A DNA stretch of 64,000 nucleotides from Variovorax sp. EL159 (GCF_900100965.1 NZ_FMUJ01000004.1:558001-622000); one strand, 5' to 3'; shown: positions 42,332 to 51,761, counted from the stretch's first letter. The notes: a model not told the origin generated them from the sequence alone. A program made the numbers and translations.

Positions 42332-42862
42332 ATGCAGACCGCTGAAACCTCACCATCGACCGCCGCCGCACTGGCCCGAATGCAACAGAAGATCGGCCAG
42401 GAGGGCGTGTCCGAGTGGCACCGCATCACCCAGGACATGGTCGACCGCTACGCGGATCTGTCGGGCGACGGCACCGGCGAATGGATTCATCTCGACCCGC
42501 AGCGCGCGGCCCGTGAGGCCTCTTACGGCGGCACCATCGTGCAGGGCTTCTTCCAGGTGTCGCACCTCATCAAGCTGAGCGGCGAGGCCATGCGCACGCT
42601 GGTGTCCTTCGACATGAACCATGCGCTGAACTACGGCTTCGACCGGCTGCGCTTCGTGCGGCCGATGCCAGTCGGCGCGCGCTTCCGGGCGCGCGTGCGC
42701 ATCTCGGAGGTCACGTCCAGGCCCAACGACAGCTTCCTGCTGAAGGAAGAGGTGCTGCTCGAGCTGGAAGACGGCACCGTCACGCTGGCCGCCGACTGGT
42801 TGTTCTTTCTCGGGCCGCGTGCGCTGACCGAGAGCGGGGAGCCGGACCATGCCGTTGCCTGA
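42332..42862 (+). CDS. MaoC-like (hot-dog fold) acyl dehydratase
   Basis: A 176-residue single hot-dog protein: WHRITQDMVDRYADLSGDGTGEWIHLDPQRA contains the hydratase-2 Asp and His pattern, followed by YGGTIVQGFFQVSHLI and NYGFDRLRFVRPMPVG. It would hydrate an enoyl-CoA or dehydrate a hydroxyacyl-CoA. Start ATG with GAAGGAG 13 bases upstream. Its end overlaps the next gene by 14 bases. Confidence 0.9.
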   Translation: MQTAETSPSTAAALARMQQKIGQEGVSEWHRITQDMVDRYADLSGDGTGEWIHLDPQRAAREASYGGTIVQGFFQVSHLIKLSGEAMRTLVSFDMNHALNYGFDRLRFVRPMPVGARFRARVRISEVTSRPNDSFLLKEEVLLELEDGTVTLAADWLFFLGPRALTESGEPDHAVA

Positions 42863-44453
42863 ACTGCCCCGCGCCGACGCCTGGCTGGCGCACCACGCAC
42901 GCACCCGCGGCGACACCGACGCATGGGTCGACGGCGATCAACACATCTCGTTCGCCCAGGCGCAAGCGTGGGTCGATGCACTGGCGAGCGCGCTGCTGGC
43001 GCACGGGCTCGCGCCGGGCCAGCGCGTGGCCGTCTACGCCAAGCCTTGCCCCGCGTTCATGGCGCTGTTTCTTGCGATCTCCAGCGTCGGTGGCATCTAC
43101 GTGGGCCTGAACCCCAAGTACACCGAGGCAGAGCTTGCGGTGATCATGGCCGACTGCAAGCCCACGCTGCTGTTCGGCCTGCTCGATGCCGAACCGGCGC
43201 ATGTGCGCAAGATCGAGGCGCTGGCCGAGCGCGCGGATGGCACCTGCTGGGTCGTGTCGGGCCGCAGGCTCGACGCCTTTGCTAAGACCGGCAAGGACGT
43301 GGTGCCCGAGCGCCTGCAGGCGGCGCGCGATGCCGTGCGCGGGCAAGACACGGCGCTGCTGGTCTACACCTCGGGCACGACCGGCACGCCGAAGGGCGCG
43401 CAGCTCACGCACCGCGGCATCGTGTTCATCGCGCCGGTCACGAATGACCCGGTGCACTTCGGTGTCGAGGGGCAGGGGCGCACCCTGTGCAACCTGCCGG
43501 TCAATCATGTCGGTTGCGTGGTGGACCTGTGCACCAACTGCGTGGTGACGGGAACGACCGTGGTGTTCCAGCCCGACTTCGACCCCGACGCGATGCTGCA
43601 GGCCATCGAGACGCATCGCCTGACCATGATCGGCGGCGTGCCCGCGATGTTCCTTGCCATCAGCCGTTCGCCGCGCTTTCGCAGCACCGATTATTCGAGC
43701 CTGCAGAAGATCATCCTGGCCGGCAACCAGCCGCCGCTGCCGCTGGTGCGGCTGCTGCAGGAGGTGACGGGCCGGCCCGTGATGAACGGCTACGGGCTGA
43801 CCGAGGCGATGGGTTTCTCGACCTTCACCGATTTGGACGACGACGCCGAGACCATCGCCGGCACCGTCGGCCGCTTCGATTCGCGCATCGGATGGCGCGT
43901 GGCAGATGATGCGGGGCGCCCTTGTCCGAAGGGCACCGCCGGCGAGATCCAGCTGCATGGCGATTGGCTCTTCACGGGCTACTTCCAGCGACCGGACGCC
44001 ACCGCCGAGGCCTTCGCGGAAGGCGGCTGGTTCCGCACCGGCGACATCGCCGTCGTGACGCCCGAAGGCCGCGTCAGGCTGGTGGGTCGCAGGAAGGAGA
44101 TGTTCAAGTCGGGCGGCTACAACGTCTACCCGCTCGAGATCGAACAGGCCCTGGAAGCGCTCGCGCCGGTGACGATGGCCGTGGTGGTGCCGGTGCCGGA
44201 CGACGAGTACGTCGAGGTGGGCTATGCCTTCGTCGTCACGCAGCAGCCGGACGACAGCCCCGGCGCACTGAAGGCCATGCTGCGCGAGCGGCTGGCCAAC
44301 TACAAACTGCCCAAGCACATCGAGATCGTCCGCGACCTGCCGATGCTGCCCATCGGCAAGGTCGACCGGCTGGCGCTCAAGGCGCGCGCCCGCACCGCCG
44401 TGGCAGGGCGCGAGCCGCTTGCCGTGTTCCCCGCCGAACCGAGGCCCGCATGA
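42849..44453 (+). CDS. Acyl-CoA ligase (class I adenylate-forming enzyme)
   Basis: A 534-residue ANL-superfamily ligase: LLVYTSGTTGTPKGAQLTH (P-loop A3), NGYGLTEAMGFS (A5), GWFRTGDIA (A7), GRRKEMFKSGGYNVYPLEIE (A8 hinge) and the acylation Lys in PIGKVDRLALK. It activates a carboxylic acid as AMP ester and CoA thioester. Encoded between a MaoC hydratase and an MFS carrier, it may start beta-oxidation-like breakdown of a carried acid. Substrate unknown. Confidence 0.92.
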   Translation: MPLPELPRADAWLAHHARTRGDTDAWVDGDQHISFAQAQAWVDALASALLAHGLAPGQRVAVYAKPCPAFMALFLAISSVGGIYVGLNPKYTEAELAVIMADCKPTLLFGLLDAEPAHVRKIEALAERADGTCWVVSGRRLDAFAKTGKDVVPERLQAARDAVRGQDTALLVYTSGTTGTPKGAQLTHRGIVFIAPVTNDPVHFGVEGQGRTLCNLPVNHVGCVVDLCTNCVVTGTTVVFQPDFDPDAMLQAIETHRLTMIGGVPAMFLAISRSPRFRSTDYSSLQKIILAGNQPPLPLVRLLQEVTGRPVMNGYGLTEAMGFSTFTDLDDDAETIAGTVGRFDSRIGWRVADDAGRPCPKGTAGEIQLHGDWLFTGYFQRPDATAEAFAEGGWFRTGDIAVVTPEGRVRLVGRRKEMFKSGGYNVYPLEIEQALEALAPVTMAVVVPVPDDEYVEVGYAFVVTQQPDDSPGALKAMLRERLANYKLPKHIEIVRDLPMLPIGKVDRLALKARARTAVAGREPLAVFPAEPRPA

Positions 44454-45805
44454 CCATCACCACACCGATCGCGGCCACGCAGCCGCTGGCCTTGCGCGTG
44501 CGCGTGGCCTATGGGTTCGCCACGTTGGGCACCGGCAGCTTCCTGGTGGTGCCGCAGCTCTTTCTGCTGTTCTTCATGACCGACCACCTGGGCATCGCGG
44601 CCGCGTGGGCGTCGTTCACGCTGCTGCTGCCCAAGCTGTGGGAGTTTTTGACCGACCCGTACATCGGGCTGCGCTCGGACCGCGCCGAAACGCGCTGGGG
44701 CCGGCGCCACCCGTTCATGCTGCTGGGCGCGGTGCTGTTGTCGAGCGGCATCGCGCTGGTGTTCAACGTGCCGGCGCTCGATACGCCGCAGGCCCGCTGG
44801 GTCTATGTGACGCTCATGTTCGTGTTGGCGACGACGGGCTATGCGCTGTTCAGCGTGCCGTACACCGCGTTGCTCGGTGAGATCACCGGCGACCGGCATG
44901 AACGCACGCGCCTCGTCGCGCTGCGCATGGGCTTCCTGGGCCTGAGCCTGCTGATCGCCGCCGTGGGCTGGCCCGAGGTGCTGAAGGCGCTGGGCGGCAC
45001 GGCAAAAGCCTATGGCGTGGTCGGGTGGGGCGTGGGCGCCCTGTGCCTCATCGCCATGCTGGTCACCGTGCTCGGCACGCGCCGCATGCCGCTGCTGCAG
45101 GGCGCGACGGACGCGACGAGCCTGTCGGCGCAGCTGCGCACGGTGCTGGGCGAACGGGCCTTCGTGATGCTGGCGCTGGCCTACGGGCTGCAGATGCTGG
45201 CGCAGAGCGCCAACTCGACCATGCTGGCCTACGTGGGCAAGTACCTGAGCCCACTGGGCGGCAACTTCCTCGCGCTGTACTTCGGCGTGATGACGCTGGC
45301 GAGCGTGATCGCGATGGTGCTCTGGTCGATGGTGGCGCGGCGCCTGCCCAAGCGCACCTGCTTTGCGCTGGGAACCTGCATCGGCGTGGTCGGCTTCCTG
45401 GTGTCGGTGCTGGGCCTGTCGACGTCGATGGCCGTGCTGGTGATCGGCGCGGTGCTGGCGGGTGTCGGCTTTTCGGCGGGGCAGGTCTTCGGCTTCTCGC
45501 TGCTGCCGGATGTGATCGACGAGCACCGGCGGCACAGTGGTAAGAACCGCGACGGTGCCTTCACGGGCGTGTGGGTCGGCTGGGAAAAGATCGGGCTGGC
45601 GCTGGGCGCCATGCTGTCGGGGCTGGTGCTGGGGTGGAGCGGCTTCATTCCATCGACCGGCGAGGCCGTGGCGCAGCCGGCTTCAGCGCTCGCCGCAATG
45701 ATGTGGCTGTTCGGCATCGTGCCCGCGCTGCTGATGGCGGCGTCGCTGCTGCCGCTGTTTTCGCGCAGCCTGCGGGTGGTGGAGGCCGTCCCGGTGCCGG
45801 CCTGA
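44450..45805 (+). CDS. MFS transporter, glycoside-pentoside-hexuronide type
   Basis: A 451-residue, 12-span carrier started at ATG 44450, overlapping the ligase stop by four bases. Family marks: DHLGIAAAWASFTLLLPKLWEFLTDPYIG near the N-terminus, DRAETRWGRRHPFMLLGA, VPYTALLGEIT and the GKNRDGAFTGVW loop. GPH carriers are cation symporters for sugars or sugar acids, but acting with a CoA ligase suggests an organic acid here. Ends the TetR-controlled operon. Confidence 0.9.
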   Translation: MTITTPIAATQPLALRVRVAYGFATLGTGSFLVVPQLFLLFFMTDHLGIAAAWASFTLLLPKLWEFLTDPYIGLRSDRAETRWGRRHPFMLLGAVLLSSGIALVFNVPALDTPQARWVYVTLMFVLATTGYALFSVPYTALLGEITGDRHERTRLVALRMGFLGLSLLIAAVGWPEVLKALGGTAKAYGVVGWGVGALCLIAMLVTVLGTRRMPLLQGATDATSLSAQLRTVLGERAFVMLALAYGLQMLAQSANSTMLAYVGKYLSPLGGNFLALYFGVMTLASVIAMVLWSMVARRLPKRTCFALGTCIGVVGFLVSVLGLSTSMAVLVIGAVLAGVGFSAGQVFGFSLLPDVIDEHRRHSGKNRDGAFTGVWVGWEKIGLALGAMLSGLVLGWSGFIPSTGEAVAQPASALAAMMWLFGIVPALLMAASLLPLFSRSLRVVEAVPVPA

Positions 45806-45828
45806 CGAATGTCGGCTTGCGCGTGCGC

Positions 45829-46686
45829 TCAGCCGCGGCCGAATTCCTCGCCCAACTCGGCCGCGCGCTTCTGCGCCGCGCGGATCGCGGTCTTGAACTG
45901 CGCCTTGACGTCCGCGCCCTGCAGCGAGGTGATGGCCGCGTAGGTGGTGCCGCCCTTGGAGGTCACGCGCTCGCGCAGCACCGAGGGCGGCTCGGTCGCG
46001 CTGTGTGCGAGTGCCGAGGCGCCGGTGAAGGTGCCGATGGCCAGCCGCTGGGCCTGGTCGGGCGTCAGGCCCATCTCGACGCCGGCTTCGGTCATCGCCT
46101 CGATGAAATAGAACACGTAGGCCGGGCCCGAGCCCGACATCGCGGTCACCGCGTCGAGCGCGGGTTCGGCGTCGACCCAGATCAGCTCGCCGGTGGGCGC
46201 CAGCAGTTGCGCGACAAGAGCCCTGTCCGCGCTCGCGACGGCCGGGCGCGCAAAAAGGCCGGTCATGCCCTTGCCCACCAGTGCGGGCGTGTTGGGCATG
46301 GCGCGCACCACGCGCTCGGTGCCGAGCCAGCGGGCGATGCTGTCTGACGGGATGCCCGCGGCCACGCTCAGGTGCAAGGCGTTCGCGGCAAATGCGCGCA
46401 CCGACTTGGCCGCCTCGGCGAAGGTCTGGGGTTTCACCGCCCACACCACGACGGCGCAGCGCGAGAGGCTGTCGCCGGCCTCGGCCTTCGCCACGATGCC
46501 GAAGGACTGCGCCAGCTTCGTGCGGGCTTCCTCGAAGGGTTCGACCACCTCGAACGCGTCCGCCGGGGCGCCTTGCTGGATCAGCCCGCCGATGATGGCG
46601 CTCGCCATGTTGCCGCCGCCGATGAAGGCGACGGGCGGCAGCGGCGCGGGGGCGGTGCGGGGGAGGAAGGTCACGGCGATGGTCAT
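45829..46686 (-). CDS. proC: Pyrroline-5-carboxylate reductase ProC
   Basis: A 285-residue enzyme: Rossmann motif FIGGGNMASAIIGGL, VVWAVKPQTF, GTERVVRAMPNTPALVGKGM and the C-terminal MSGSGPAYVFYFIEAM, EAGVEMGL and VTSKGGTT blocks. Reduces pyrroline-5-carboxylate to proline with NAD(P)H. Start at 46686 shares four bases (ATGA) with the upstream esterase-like gene. Confidence 0.95.
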   Translation of the reverse strand: MTIAVTFLPRTAPAPLPPVAFIGGGNMASAIIGGLIQQGAPADAFEVVEPFEEARTKLAQSFGIVAKAEAGDSLSRCAVVVWAVKPQTFAEAAKSVRAFAANALHLSVAAGIPSDSIARWLGTERVVRAMPNTPALVGKGMTGLFARPAVASADRALVAQLLAPTGELIWVDAEPALDAVTAMSGSGPAYVFYFIEAMTEAGVEMGLTPDQAQRLAIGTFTGASALAHSATEPPSVLRERVTSKGGTTYAAITSLQGADVKAQFKTAIRAAQKRAAELGEEFGRG

Positions 46687-47852
46687 GGTCGGTCGGTGTA
46701 TTCGAAGGCAGCGAACTGGGTGACTTGCAGGGGATTGAAATTGTCGTCGCTCACGACCACCAGCATGCGCTTGCCATTGGGCAGCGGCGGCCCCCAGCAC
46801 ATGCCCTCGGTGTTGTCGAGGCGGGACAGGCCGAGCGCGGCGAAGTCGGCCACGAGGGTCTTGGCGGCCGGCCTGTGGTTGCCGGCCGCCAATGCATCGA
46901 CGGCCAGCACGTCGCCGGCCGCGCGGGTGTCTATCTCATAGAGCCGCAGCGAATTGCCGGTGCCTGCCGCATAGGCGCGCTCCAGCACCAGCATGCGGTG
47001 GGCGTCGAGCATGAGGATCTCGCTCACGCCGTTGTCGGCGTAGGTGCCCGGAACCAGCGGGCGCAGCGGGATGGCGTCGGGTACATAGGCGATCTGGCGG
47101 GTGGCTTTTCCGGTTTCCAGGTCGAGCTGGGTGAAGCGGCAGGGGCCGCCCGGGGCGCCTGTGGTCGGCACGGGGCCGTCCTGGATCAGGGCGTTTTCCA
47201 TCCCCAGCCAGGCGAACCGGCCGTCGGGGGTGAGGGCCAGGCCCTCGAAAGTCAGGTTGTCGCGCGGACCGCGGCGCTCCGTCGGGTCGGCGGCGAACAT
47301 CGCGGGCAGGGCGAATTCGCGCAAGAAGCGGCCGTCGCGCGCTGATTCATACAGTGCGGGGCCGAAACCGCGGGCGATGTCGCCTTCGCTGGTCCACAAC
47401 ACGGTGTTGGTGCCGGGCCGCAATCGGAGGGCCTCGGGGTCGGGGACCGGAAGGCCGTCGAGGGCCTGGCGCCGATTGGGCCAGGGGCCACCGCCCGGGC
47501 GTTGCAGCAGCACCACGCCCGTGGGGGTGGGCGGAGCGGCCTCCGGCTGAGGCCAGCGGGCGACGTAATAGCGGATGGGTGCCAAGTCTGACCGGTCATC
47601 GCTGATGAGCAGGTACTCACCTCGCGACGGATCGTAGTCGATGCCCGAGAGGCCTCCGGCCGAGGTGCCCTCTATTGAAGGACGGTGCGGCCAGCGTGTT
47701 TCCGCGATGCGTCTCAGCCGGCCGGGGTCTGGCGTTGGGGTTGCGCTCCCGCAATCGCCCAGGCCCAGCGCCAGCAGTCCCGTCGCGCCCGCCAGGAGGC
47801 GACGGCGGGCAAGCACAGGGGCCGACAAGGGGGAATTCGCAGGATTGCGCAC
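46683..47852 (-). CDS. Esterase-like activity of phytase family protein, Tat-exported
   Basis: A 389-residue protein from GTG 47852, chosen so that ARRRLLAGATGLLALGLG forms a Tat-type signal soon after the start; a longer frame begins at 47942. The mature part has the phytase-like beta-propeller marks: GGLSGIDYDPSRGEYLLISDD, DPEALRLRP, NLTFEGLALTPDGRFAWLGME and the closing NTEGMCWGP. Likely a periplasmic phosphodiesterase/phytase-like hydrolase. A Cys after the signal (GLGDC) does not make a good lipobox because Asp precedes it. Confidence 0.82.
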   Translation of the reverse strand: MRNPANSPLSAPVLARRRLLAGATGLLALGLGDCGSATPTPDPGRLRRIAETRWPHRPSIEGTSAGGLSGIDYDPSRGEYLLISDDRSDLAPIRYYVARWPQPEAAPPTPTGVVLLQRPGGGPWPNRRQALDGLPVPDPEALRLRPGTNTVLWTSEGDIARGFGPALYESARDGRFLREFALPAMFAADPTERRGPRDNLTFEGLALTPDGRFAWLGMENALIQDGPVPTTGAPGGPCRFTQLDLETGKATRQIAYVPDAIPLRPLVPGTYADNGVSEILMLDAHRMLVLERAYAAGTGNSLRLYEIDTRAAGDVLAVDALAAGNHRPAAKTLVADFAALGLSRLDNTEGMCWGPPLPNGKRMLVVVSDDNFNPLQVTQFAAFEYTDRP

Positions 47853-47895
47853 GCCCCGGAGTCTAGTGCCAGCGCATGGTGGTGTAATGGGGTTG

Positions 47896-47924
47896 TTGAC
47901 ATCAGCACGACTGCGTGCAACAAT
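47896..47924 (+). promoter_or_regulatory. Promoter of the spc ribosomal-protein operon
   Basis: TTGACA at 47896-47901 and AACAAT (four of six -10 bases) at 47919-47924 with 17 bases between. It is the best sigma-70 match in the 215 bases before rplN and points into the ribosomal operon. Confidence 0.7.
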
Positions 47925-48067
47925 CGCGGGCTTCGCTTCCAAAAGGCGAAGCTTTCAGCCCAAAGCGGAAGTGCCTCGAGTGGTTCGAGGTGCAGACGAC
48001 GGGCCCAAGACTGACCGCGGTGCTTCCCTCCTGGAGGCACATCGGTACAAGTTGGGAATATCAAGAA

Positions 48068-48436
48068 ATGATCCAAACTGAATCCCGGCTCGAAGTGGCC
48101 GACAACACGGGCGCGAAATCCGTCCTGTGTATCAAGGTGCTCGGTGGCTCCAAGCGGCGTTATGCCAGCGTGGGCGACGTCATCAAGGTCAGCATCAAGG
48201 AAGCCGCTCCACGTGGTCGCGTCAAGAAGGGCGAGATCTACAGTGCAGTGGTGGTCCGTACCGCCAAGGGCATCCGTCGCGCCGACGGTTCGCTCGTCAA
48301 ATTCGACGGCAACGCTGCAGTGTTGCTCAACGCCAAGCTGGAGCCTATCGGCACCCGCATCTTCGGACCGGTGACGCGCGAGCTGCGCACCGAAAAGTTC
48401 ATGAAGATCGTGTCGCTGGCCCCTGAAGTTCTGTAA
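48068..48436 (+). CDS. rplN: 50S ribosomal protein L14
   Basis: 122 residues, the standard L14 length, MIQTESRLEVADNTGAKSVL to the SLAPEVL end, with GGSKRRYASVGD. Binds 23S rRNA at the subunit interface. First gene of the spc-type operon in this window; the long leader (about 140 bases after the promoter) may carry regulatory structure. Confidence 0.99.
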   Translation: MIQTESRLEVADNTGAKSVLCIKVLGGSKRRYASVGDVIKVSIKEAAPRGRVKKGEIYSAVVVRTAKGIRRADGSLVKFDGNAAVLLNAKLEPIGTRIFGPVTRELRTEKFMKIVSLAPEVL

Positions 48437-48449
48437 GGACAACAACGCC

Positions 48450-48782
48450 ATGAACAAGATTCGCAAAGGCGACCAGGTCATCGTGTTGGCCGGTCGTGAC
48501 AAGGGCAAGCGCGGCACCGTGTCGCTCCGCAAGGACGACTCGCACGTCGTCATCGACGGCCTGAACCTCGTCAAGAAGCACACCAAGCCGAACCCCCTGA
48601 AGGGTACGACCGGTGGCATCGTCGAGAAGTCCATGCCCATTCACCAATCCAACGTGGCGATCTTCAATGCCGCGACCGGCAAGGCCGATCGCGTGGGCAT
48701 CAAGATCACCCAGGGTGCCGACGGCAAGCGCGTGGCTGTTCGCGTCTTCAAGTCGAGCGGCGACGAAATCAAGTTCGCCTAA
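48450..48782 (+). CDS. rplX: 50S ribosomal protein L24
   Basis: 110 residues with the KOW motif DQVIVLAGRDKGKRGTV and the L24 core GLNLVKKHTKPNP. An early assembly protein of the large subunit. Thirteen bases after rplN, ATG with AAGGA upstream. Confidence 0.98.
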   Translation: MNKIRKGDQVIVLAGRDKGKRGTVSLRKDDSHVVIDGLNLVKKHTKPNPLKGTTGGIVEKSMPIHQSNVAIFNAATGKADRVGIKITQGADGKRVAVRVFKSSGDEIKFA

Positions 48783-48793
48783 GAGGTACTCAC

Positions 48794-49333
48794 ATGGCAC
48801 GTCTCCAACAACACTATCGCGAAAAGATCGCGAAAGACCTGACGGAAAAGTTCGGCTACACATCGCCGATGCAGGTTCCGCGCCTCACCAAGATCACCCT
48901 GAACATGGGCGTGGGTGAAGCAGTCGCCGACAAGAAGGTTCTCGACAACGCTGTCGCCGACCTGACCAAGATCGCTGGCCAGAAGCCTGTGGTCACCAAG
49001 TCGAAGAAGGCTATCGCCGGTTTCAAGATCCGCGAAAACCAGCCGATCGGCTGCATGGTCACGCTGCGTGGCGTGCACATGTACGAATTCCTGGACCGCT
49101 TCGTGACCATCGCGCTGCCGCGCGTTCGCGACTTCCGTGGTATCTCCGGCCGTGCATTCGATGGCCGTGGCAACTACAACATCGGCGTCAAGGAACAGAT
49201 CATTTTCCCTGAGATCGAGTACGACAAGGTCGATGCCCTGCGCGGTCTCAATATCAGCATCACGACGACGGCCAAGACCGACGAAGAAGCCAAGGCGCTT
49301 CTCGCTGGTTTCCGTTTCCCGTTCAAGAACTGA
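48794..49333 (+). CDS. rplE: 50S ribosomal protein L5
   Basis: 179 residues, usual length, with VPRLTKITLNMGVGEAVADK, ITGxKPVVTKSKKAIAGFKI-type core and the C-terminal DEEAKALLAGFRFPFKN. Binds 5S rRNA and the P-site tRNA region. Eleven bases after rplX. Confidence 0.99.
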   Translation: MARLQQHYREKIAKDLTEKFGYTSPMQVPRLTKITLNMGVGEAVADKKVLDNAVADLTKIAGQKPVVTKSKKAIAGFKIRENQPIGCMVTLRGVHMYEFLDRFVTIALPRVRDFRGISGRAFDGRGNYNIGVKEQIIFPEIEYDKVDALRGLNISITTTAKTDEEAKALLAGFRFPFKN

Positions 49334-49341
49334 GGTGATCT

Positions 49342-49647
49342 GTGGCTAAAGCATCTTTGATCCAGCGCGAACTCAAGCGCGACAAGCTGGTTGCCAAGTT
49401 CGCTGCGAAGCACGCGGAACTGAAGGCAATTTCCAACGACGTGAAGAAGAGCGACGAAGAGCGCGCTGCTGCCCGCCTGGGCCTGCAGAAGCTCCCGCGC
49501 AACGCGAACCCCACGCGTCAGCGCAACCGTTGCGAAATCACCGGTCGCCCCCGTGGCACCTTCCGTCAATTCGGTCTGGCTCGCGCCAAGATCCGCGAAC
49601 TGGCTTTCAATGGTGACATCCCCGGTGTCACCAAGGCCAGCTGGTAA
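49342..49647 (+). CDS. rpsN: 30S ribosomal protein S14
   Basis: 101 residues, the long form without zinc cysteines (only one Cys, in RNRCEITGRPRG), as in other proteobacteria. Starts at GTG with GAGGTGA upstream. Ends GVTKASW, the S14 signature end. Confidence 0.98.
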   Translation: MAKASLIQRELKRDKLVAKFAAKHAELKAISNDVKKSDEERAAARLGLQKLPRNANPTRQRNRCEITGRPRGTFRQFGLARAKIRELAFNGDIPGVTKASW

Positions 49648-49667
49648 GCCAGGCAGGAGCAAACAAC

Positions 49668-50063
49668 ATGAGCATGAGTGATCCCATTGCCGACCTGCTG
49701 ACGCGTATCCGTAACGCGCAGATGGTGGCGAAGCCCACCGTGTCGGTCCCGTCTTCCAAGGTGAAGATCGCGATCGCACAAGTCCTGAAGGACGAGGGCT
49801 ACATCGACGGCTTCCAGGTCAAGACCGAAGCCGGCAAGAGCGAACTTGAAATCTCGCTGAAGTACTACGCTGGTCGTCCGGTCATCGAGCGCATTGAGCG
49901 CGTGAGCCGTCCCGGCCTGCGTGTCTACAAGGCCAGCAGTTCCATTCCGCAAGTCCAGAACGGCCTCGGCGTTGCGATCGTCACGACCCCCAAGGGCGTG
50001 ATGACCGACCGCAAGGCACGCGCTACCGGTGTCGGTGGCGAAGTTCTGTGCTACGTCGCCTAA
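49668..50063 (+). CDS. rpsH: 30S ribosomal protein S8
   Basis: 131 residues: MSMSDPIADLLTRIRNAQ to the conserved C-terminal GVGGEVLCYVA. Binds the central domain of 16S rRNA and, in E. coli, represses the spc operon by binding rplE-proximal mRNA. Whether that site exists here was not resolved. Confidence 0.99.
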   Translation: MSMSDPIADLLTRIRNAQMVAKPTVSVPSSKVKIAIAQVLKDEGYIDGFQVKTEAGKSELEISLKYYAGRPVIERIERVSRPGLRVYKASSSIPQVQNGLGVAIVTTPKGVMTDRKARATGVGGEVLCYVA

Positions 50064-50087
50064 CCGAGACATCGAGGAGTTACTGAA

Positions 50088-50621
50088 ATGTCCCGAGTAG
50101 GAAAAATGCCGATCACCATCCCCGCAGGCGTGGATGTGTCGATCAAGGAAGACCAGATCAGCGTCAAGGGCACGGGCGGCACGCTCAACCTGGCACGCAA
50201 TGCGCTGGTCAAGGTCGTCAGCAATGACGGCAAGCTGAGCTTCGAGCCCGCCAACGAGTCGCGTGAAGCGAATGCGATGAGCGGTACCGTGCGCCAGCTG
50301 GTGAACAACATGGTGGTTGGCGTGACCAAGGGCTTCGAGAAGAAGCTCAATCTGGTCGGCGTTGGCTACAAGGCTGCAGCGTCCAGTAACAAGCTGAACC
50401 TGCAAGTCGGTTACTCGCACCCGGTCAACATCGACATGCCGCAAGGCATCACGGTGGCCACCGCGACCCCGACCGAAATCGTGATCAAGGGTGCTGACCG
50501 TCAGCGCGTTGGTCAAATCGCCGCTGAGATCCGCGCTGTTCGTCCGCCAGAGCCCTACAAGGGCAAGGGCATCCGCTATGCGGACGAGAAGATCGTGATC
50601 AAAGAGACCAAGAAGAAGTAA
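50088..50621 (+). CDS. rplF: 50S ribosomal protein L6
   Basis: 177 residues; SRVGKMPITIPAGVDV start and the RNA-binding PEPYKGKGIRYADE motif near the C-terminus. Located near the sarcin-ricin loop in the large subunit. GAGGAG precedes the ATG. Confidence 0.99.
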   Translation: MSRVGKMPITIPAGVDVSIKEDQISVKGTGGTLNLARNALVKVVSNDGKLSFEPANESREANAMSGTVRQLVNNMVVGVTKGFEKKLNLVGVGYKAAASSNKLNLQVGYSHPVNIDMPQGITVATATPTEIVIKGADRQRVGQIAAEIRAVRPPEPYKGKGIRYADEKIVIKETKKK

Positions 50622-50632
50622 GGGGCAGCAAA

Positions 50633-51001
50633 ATGATGTTGACCAAAAAAGCACAGCGTCTTCGCCGCTCGCGCCAGACCCGCATTCGCATCGCGACGCA
50701 GGGCGTGGCCCGTCTGACGGTGAACCGCACCAACCTGCACATCTATGCCACCGTCATCTCCGACGACGGTACCAAGGTGATCGCAACCGCATCGACGGCC
50801 GAAGCCGAAGTGCGCGCCTCGCTCGGCGGTTCGGGCAAGGGCGGCAATGCCGCTGCAGCCACCGCCATCGGCAAGCGCATCGCTGAAAAGGCGAAGGCTG
50901 CCGGCGTCGAGAAGGTCGCTTTCGATCGCGCAGGTTTCGCCTACCACGGCCGCGTCAAGGCGCTGGCCGAGGCAGCCCGCGAAGCCGGTCTGCAGTTCTA
51001 A
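50633..51001 (+). CDS. rplR: 50S ribosomal protein L18
   Basis: 122 residues with the basic N-terminus MLTKKAQRLRRSRQTRIRI and core GGSGKGGNAAAATAIGKRIA. Binds 5S rRNA with L5. Two consecutive ATG codons open the frame; either could serve. Confidence 0.98.
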   Translation: MMLTKKAQRLRRSRQTRIRIATQGVARLTVNRTNLHIYATVISDDGTKVIATASTAEAEVRASLGGSGKGGNAAAATAIGKRIAEKAKAAGVEKVAFDRAGFAYHGRVKALAEAAREAGLQF

Positions 51002-51019
51002 TCGGACACGAGATTCAAA

Positions 51020-51538
51020 ATGGCAAAGATTCAAGCAAGAACGCAGAACGAAGGTCCTGAGGACGGTTTGCGCGAGAAGATGATCGCGATCAACCGCGTC
51101 ACCAAGGTGGTGAAGGGTGGTCGTATCCTTGGTTTCGCAGCGCTGACCGTGGTCGGCGACGGCGATGGCCGCGTTGGCATGGGCAAGGGCAAGTCGAAGG
51201 AAGTGCCTGCTGCCGTGCAGAAGGCGATGGAAGAAGCCCGTCGCAACCTGTTCAAGGCTCCGATCAAGAACGGTACGCTGCATCACCAGGTGCAAGGTCA
51301 CCACGGCGCCTCGACGGTCGTGATGTACCCGGCTCCCAAGGGTACCGGCATCATCGCCGGCGGCCCGATGCGCGCCGTGTTCGAAGTCATGGGCATCACC
51401 GACATCGTGGCCAAGAGCCATGGTTCGTCGAACCCCTACAACATGGTTCGCGCCACGCTCGACGGGTTGAAGAACTCGACGACCGCGTCCGCAGTGGCTG
51501 CCAAGCGTGGCCTGACCGTCGAAGAAATCTTCGCCTGA
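51020..51538 (+). CDS. rpsE: 30S ribosomal protein S5
   Basis: 172 residues with the S5 motifs NRVTKVVKGGRILGFAAL, GDGRVGMGKGKSKEVPAA and AKSHGSSNPYNMVRAT. Contributes to decoding accuracy with S4. Confidence 0.99.
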   Translation: MAKIQARTQNEGPEDGLREKMIAINRVTKVVKGGRILGFAALTVVGDGDGRVGMGKGKSKEVPAAVQKAMEEARRNLFKAPIKNGTLHHQVQGHHGASTVVMYPAPKGTGIIAGGPMRAVFEVMGITDIVAKSHGSSNPYNMVRATLDGLKNSTTASAVAAKRGLTVEEIFA

Positions 51539-51564
51539 GCGCAAGCAATCGGAAGAGCATTCAA

Positions 51565-51750
51565 ATGACGACGCAACAACAAACCCTCAAGGTGCAATTG
51601 GTCAAGAGCCCGATTGGCACCAAGGAATCGCATCGCGCGACCGTGCGTGGCCTCGGCCTGCGCAAGCTCAACAGCGTGAGCGAGCTGCAAGACACCCCGG
51701 CGGTGCGCGGCATGATCAACAAGATCAGTTATCTGGTCAAAGTTCTGTAA
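51565..51750 (+). CDS. rpmD: 50S ribosomal protein L30
   Basis: 61 residues: KVQLVKSPIGTKESHRATVR, GLGLRKLNSVSELQDTP and the final ISYLVKVL. Typical bacterial L30, present in this operon position in most proteobacteria. Confidence 0.97.
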   Translation: MTTQQQTLKVQLVKSPIGTKESHRATVRGLGLRKLNSVSELQDTPAVRGMINKISYLVKVL

Positions 51751-51761
51751 GAGAGACTGAT

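Noticed and set aside
42780..44318. Long open frame antisense to the acyl-CoA ligase gene
   Set aside because: Its composition is the mirror of high-GC third positions; no domain is seen, while the plus strand has a full ligase with all motifs.
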